A stretch of 64,000 bases of DNA from Rhodobacter sp. (GTDB lineage Bacteria; Pseudomonadota; Alphaproteobacteria; Rhodobacterales; Rhodobacteraceae), in NCBI GenBank assembly GCA_020637515.1, contig JACKKG010000001.1, positions 124,001 to 188,000 on the forward strand, given 5' to 3'. Shown piece after piece: positions 61,465-64,000 of the stretch. Within the stretch, counting starts at the first letter, position 1, and every line of letters starts with the position of its first letter. Position numbers and translations under genes: made by a program. The notes beneath the pieces are model-generated. The model saw only the letters and a program-made list of their open reading frames with translations. It had not been told where the DNA came from and searched no databases.

Positions 61465-62460
61465 ATGCGCATCATCGTCTACGGTCTGGGCGCGGTCGGC
61501 GGGATCGTGGCGGCGGCGCTGGTCCGCTCGGGCACCGAGGTGATCGCCATCGCCCGCGGCCGGATGCTGGAGGCGATGCGCGCCGGCGGCCTGCGTCTGC
61601 GCACGCCCGAGGTGGACGACACCGTCACCGTGACCACGGTCGCCCACCCCGCCGAGATCGCCTTTCGCCCCGATGACGCGATCTTGCTGTGCATGAAGAC
61701 GCAGGACACCTTGCCCGCGCTTGAGGCGCTGCGCGACGCGGGCGTTACCGACCAGCCGGTGTTCTGCATGCAGAACGGCGTCGCGAACGAGGCCATGGCG
61801 CTCAGGCTCTTTCCCCGGGTCCACGGCGTCACGGTGATGATGCCCGCGACCTATCTGACGCCGGGCGAGGTCATCACCTACGCGCTGCCGCAGTTCGGCA
61901 TGTTCGACATCGGCCGCTATCCGCAGGGCGCCGATGCCGACGACCACGCCCTGGCCGAGCGGCTGCGCGCGGCCAATTTCGCGGCCTTCGTGAAACCCGC
62001 GGTGATGGCTTCGAAATACGGCAAGCTTTTGTTGAACCTCGGGAATATCTCGGGTGCGGCCTTTGCCACGGGCACCGACGACACCGCGTTGCGCAAGGCC
62101 CTCAGGGCCGAAGGCGCGGCGGTTTTCGCCGCCGCCGGCATCGCGTGCGAGGACGTCTCGGACTCGGATCCGCGCCGAAAGATCCACAGCCGCCACGGCG
62201 ACGTTCCCGGCGCCCCCGCGATGACCAACTCCACCCTGCAAAGCCTGCTCAAGGGCAGCGCGGTCGAGACCGACTGGCTGAACGGCGAGATTGCGCTGCT
62301 GGGCCGCAAGCACGGCGTGCCGACGCCCCTGAACGACGCCCTGATCGCGCTGTCGGTGCGGATGCGCCGCGAGGGGCTGGCGCCCGGCTCGCTGGATCTG
62401 GCGGCGTTCCTGGCCGATCAGGCGTCGAACCGGGTCACGACGGTCGCGCCCACCGACTGA
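61465..62460 (+). CDS. Ketopantoate reductase (ApbA/PanE) family protein
   Basis: A 331-aa protein from ATG 61465 with AGGAGG upstream. The Rossmann GLGAVGG near the N-terminus, LLCMKTQDT, a catalytic Lys in ASKYGKLLLNLGN and HSRHGDVPGAPAMTNSTLQSLLKG (SSM-type) mark the family. Members reduce ketopantoate with NADPH in pantothenate synthesis, but many paralogues act on other 2-ketoacids. Its end overlaps the convergent alcohol dehydrogenase by 43 bp. Confidence 0.83.
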   Translation: MRIIVYGLGAVGGIVAAALVRSGTEVIAIARGRMLEAMRAGGLRLRTPEVDDTVTVTTVAHPAEIAFRPDDAILLCMKTQDTLPALEALRDAGVTDQPVFCMQNGVANEAMALRLFPRVHGVTVMMPATYLTPGEVITYALPQFGMFDIGRYPQGADADDHALAERLRAANFAAFVKPAVMASKYGKLLLNLGNISGAAFATGTDDTALRKALRAEGAAVFAAAGIACEDVSDSDPRRKIHSRHGDVPGAPAMTNSTLQSLLKGSAVETDWLNGEIALLGRKHGVPTPLNDALIALSVRMRREGLAPGSLDLAAFLADQASNRVTTVAPTD

Positions 62461-63461
62461 AAGCGGTCCATCGTTACCAGCGCCTCGATCGATTCGGACA
62501 GCGCGATGCGCCGACCGATCAGCCGGTCGGGGTTCAACCGGCCCGCGCGGATCATGTCCAGCATCGCGTCGTAACGATGGGCCTGCATCCCGTGGCTGCC
62601 GCAGATTTCCAGCTCATGCGCGATGACCTGCGCCATGGGGATCTGCGGCGCCGTGTGGTCGCCCAGCATCAGGCCGACCTGAACATGCCGCCCGCGCCGC
62701 CGCAGGTTGGCGATCGAGTTGAAGCAAGTCGCCGGATGCCCCAGCGCGTCCAGCGACACATGCGCGCCGCCGCCCGTAACGTCGCGCACCGCGCCGATCA
62801 CATCGACGCCCGCGCCGTTGACCGTGGCCACCGCCCCCAGGTCACGGGCAAGCGCCAGCTTGTCCTCGGCGATGTCCACCGCGACGACCTGCGCGCCCAG
62901 CGCGGCGGCGATCATGATCGCGGACAGGCCGACGCCGCCCGCTCCGTGCACGGCCACCCATTCGCCGCCCCGCACCCGGCCCTGATCGACCACGGCCCGG
63001 AACGCCGTGGCAAAGCGGCAGCCCAGGCTGGCGGCGGTGTCAAAGCCCATGTCCTCGGGCAGGGCGACAAGGTTCAGGTCGGCGTGGTGCAGGCTGACGT
63101 ATTCCGCGAACGAGCCCCAGTGCGTGAACCCGGGCTGGAACTGGTCATGGCAGACCTGTTGATGGCCGGCGCGGCATTCGGGGCACACGCCGCAACCCGC
63201 GACAAAGGGCACCGTGACCCGGTCGCCCACCCGCCAGGTGCGCACCTCCTTGCCCACGGCCTCGATCGTGCCGGCCAGTTCGTGCCCGGGCACATGCGGC
63301 AGGGCGATATCGGCGTCGTGGCCGACCCAGCCGTGCCAGTCGCTGCGGCACACCCCCGTGGCCCCCAGTCGCACCACGACGCCGTGCGGCTGGGGCGCGG
63401 GATCGGGCACCGTGACCAGTTTGGGGCGCTGGTTGAAGGCTTCATAGAGAACCGCTTTCAT
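62418..63461 (-). CDS. Zinc-dependent alcohol dehydrogenase family protein
   Basis: A 347-aa MDR protein from ATG 63461. The catalytic zinc ligands C38 and H60-E61 (GHE) and the four structural cysteines (C90, C93, C96, C104) are intact; the NAD-binding GAGGVG motif lies near residue 172. Substrate is not evident. The 3' end overlaps the panE-like gene by 43 bp. Confidence 0.88.
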   Translation of the reverse strand: MKAVLYEAFNQRPKLVTVPDPAPQPHGVVVRLGATGVCRSDWHGWVGHDADIALPHVPGHELAGTIEAVGKEVRTWRVGDRVTVPFVAGCGVCPECRAGHQQVCHDQFQPGFTHWGSFAEYVSLHHADLNLVALPEDMGFDTAASLGCRFATAFRAVVDQGRVRGGEWVAVHGAGGVGLSAIMIAAALGAQVVAVDIAEDKLALARDLGAVATVNGAGVDVIGAVRDVTGGGAHVSLDALGHPATCFNSIANLRRRGRHVQVGLMLGDHTAPQIPMAQVIAHELEICGSHGMQAHRYDAMLDMIRAGRLNPDRLIGRRIALSESIEALVTMDRFQSVGATVVTRFDA

Positions 63462-63609
63462 GGCCCGACCCTTTCCTTTGCGATGGCGTCGGGCGTAGCG
63501 CGGCCCCGTCGCATTCGCAAGCGCGCGCTTGACCCCACGTCCCGATTGCCGGCTCTCGCCCGGGTCGGGCAAGATCGCAAGACGCAAGGACACCAGGGGA
63601 AGGGACGCC

Positions 63610-64000
63610 ATGACCGAGATGCTGGACCAGGGACGCGCCGTGCTGGCCAAGCAGGGCTTCAGTCGCCTTCTGGGCACCGAACTGACCGCCTATGCGCCCG
63701 GGCTGGCCGAACTGCGCCTGACGCTGACCGCCGATCACACCCAGCAGCACGGCTTTGCGCATGGCGGGGTCATCGCCTATCTGGCGGACAACGCGCTGAC
63801 GTATGCCGGGGCCTCGGCGCTGGGGACCGGGGTGCTGACGCTGGAGATGAAGATCAACTACACGCGGCCCGGCATCGGCCAGTGCCTTGTCGCCCGGGCC
63901 GAGGTCCTGTCCGCCGGCCGCCGTCAGGCCGTATGCCAATGCCGCGTCCATGCCCTGAACGCGGGGGTCGAAAAGCTGGTCGCGGTCGCACAGGGCACCA
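63610..64000 (+). CDS. PaaI-type hotdog thioesterase (3' end outside window)
   Basis: An open frame from ATG 63610 reaches the window edge without a stop, covering 130 residues (MTEMLDQGRAVLAKQGFSRL). The HGGVIAYLADN signature is that of PaaI/YbgC-type hotdog thioesterases, preceded by QQHGFAH. It probably hydrolyses acyl-CoA esters. It is divergent from the alcohol dehydrogenase, 148 bp apart. Confidence 0.8.
   Translation, partial: MTEMLDQGRAVLAKQGFSRLLGTELTAYAPGLAELRLTLTADHTQQHGFAHGGVIAYLADNALTYAGASALGTGVLTLEMKINYTRPGIGQCLVARAEVLSAGRRQAVCQCRVHALNAGVEKLVAVAQGT

Overview
The window is high-GC DNA (about 68% by eye) with alphaproteobacterial, most likely Rhodobacterales/Paracoccaceae-type, gene content. 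Indicators are a FYDLN-acid (TIGR02300) protein, a DUF3576 lipoprotein beside leuS, two tandem Gram-negative porins, a zur-znuCB/znuA locus, TamAB and a leuS-lptE-holA operon. Genes are densely packed, with many ATGA/TGATG start-stop overlaps. No rRNA, CRISPR array, insertion sequence or virion structural gene was seen.

Layout. 1-10 kb: end of a PLP-dependent serine/threonine dehydratase, dapD, a GDSL esterase, a tripartite tricarboxylate transporter (tctCBA) divergent from a TctD/TctE-like two-component system with a co-transcribed periplasmic binding protein, and a dienelactone hydrolase. 10.15-20.72 kb: an integrative element inserted in the 3' end of tRNA-Ala(GGC). 20.7-32 kb: tRNA-Ala, the FYDLN protein, a YgjP-type metallopeptidase, a GntR regulator, a ugpBAEC glycerol-3-phosphate ABC transporter, a polysaccharide deacetylase and a polyamine-type catabolic cluster (oxidase, aminotransferase, GntR). 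32-42.8 kb: a DHA2 efflux pump, a thioredoxin/LON-domain/Trm112/lipoprotein operon, pncB, gpsA, the zinc-uptake locus, an SRAP (YedK) gene and yggS. 42.8-51.5 kb: a truncated porin-like gene and two porins, DUF3576, leuS-lptE-holA and a GST. 51.5-64 kb: tamA-tamB, a fosmidomycin-resistance-type MFS pump, a LysR regulator, ahcY, a ketopantoate-reductase-family gene, a zinc alcohol dehydrogenase and the start of a PaaI-type thioesterase.

The most interesting segment is the 10.56-kb element. It is bounded by a 14-bp direct repeat identical to the tRNA-Ala 3' end. It carries a P4-type tyrosine integrase, an AlpA-like regulator, a zinc-ribbon/Toprim primase-like protein, a DUF3987 (YfjI-like) protein, an XRE-HGGxSTGPKT protein, a complete type III restriction-modification system and two small zinc-ribbon proteins. 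It has no capsid or conjugation genes, so it resembles a P4-like satellite or small genomic island carrying a defence cargo. Three structural details deserve follow-up. First, a symmetric array of 9-bp TGTAGC iterons inside the replication module is a candidate origin. Second, intrinsic-terminator hairpins lie in the leader just before alpA, a possible attenuation or immunity control. Third, the methyltransferase target-recognition region is markedly AT-richer than the rest of the gene, suggesting specificity exchange.

Outside the element, a dispersed motif (about 20 nt followed by G6/C6 hairpins) occurs three times at gene 3' ends, once read through into the C-terminus of a GntR regulator. 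A 106-aa porin-like mini-protein sits beside the porins, and the znuA/zur intergenic region holds a near-perfect Zur-type palindrome.
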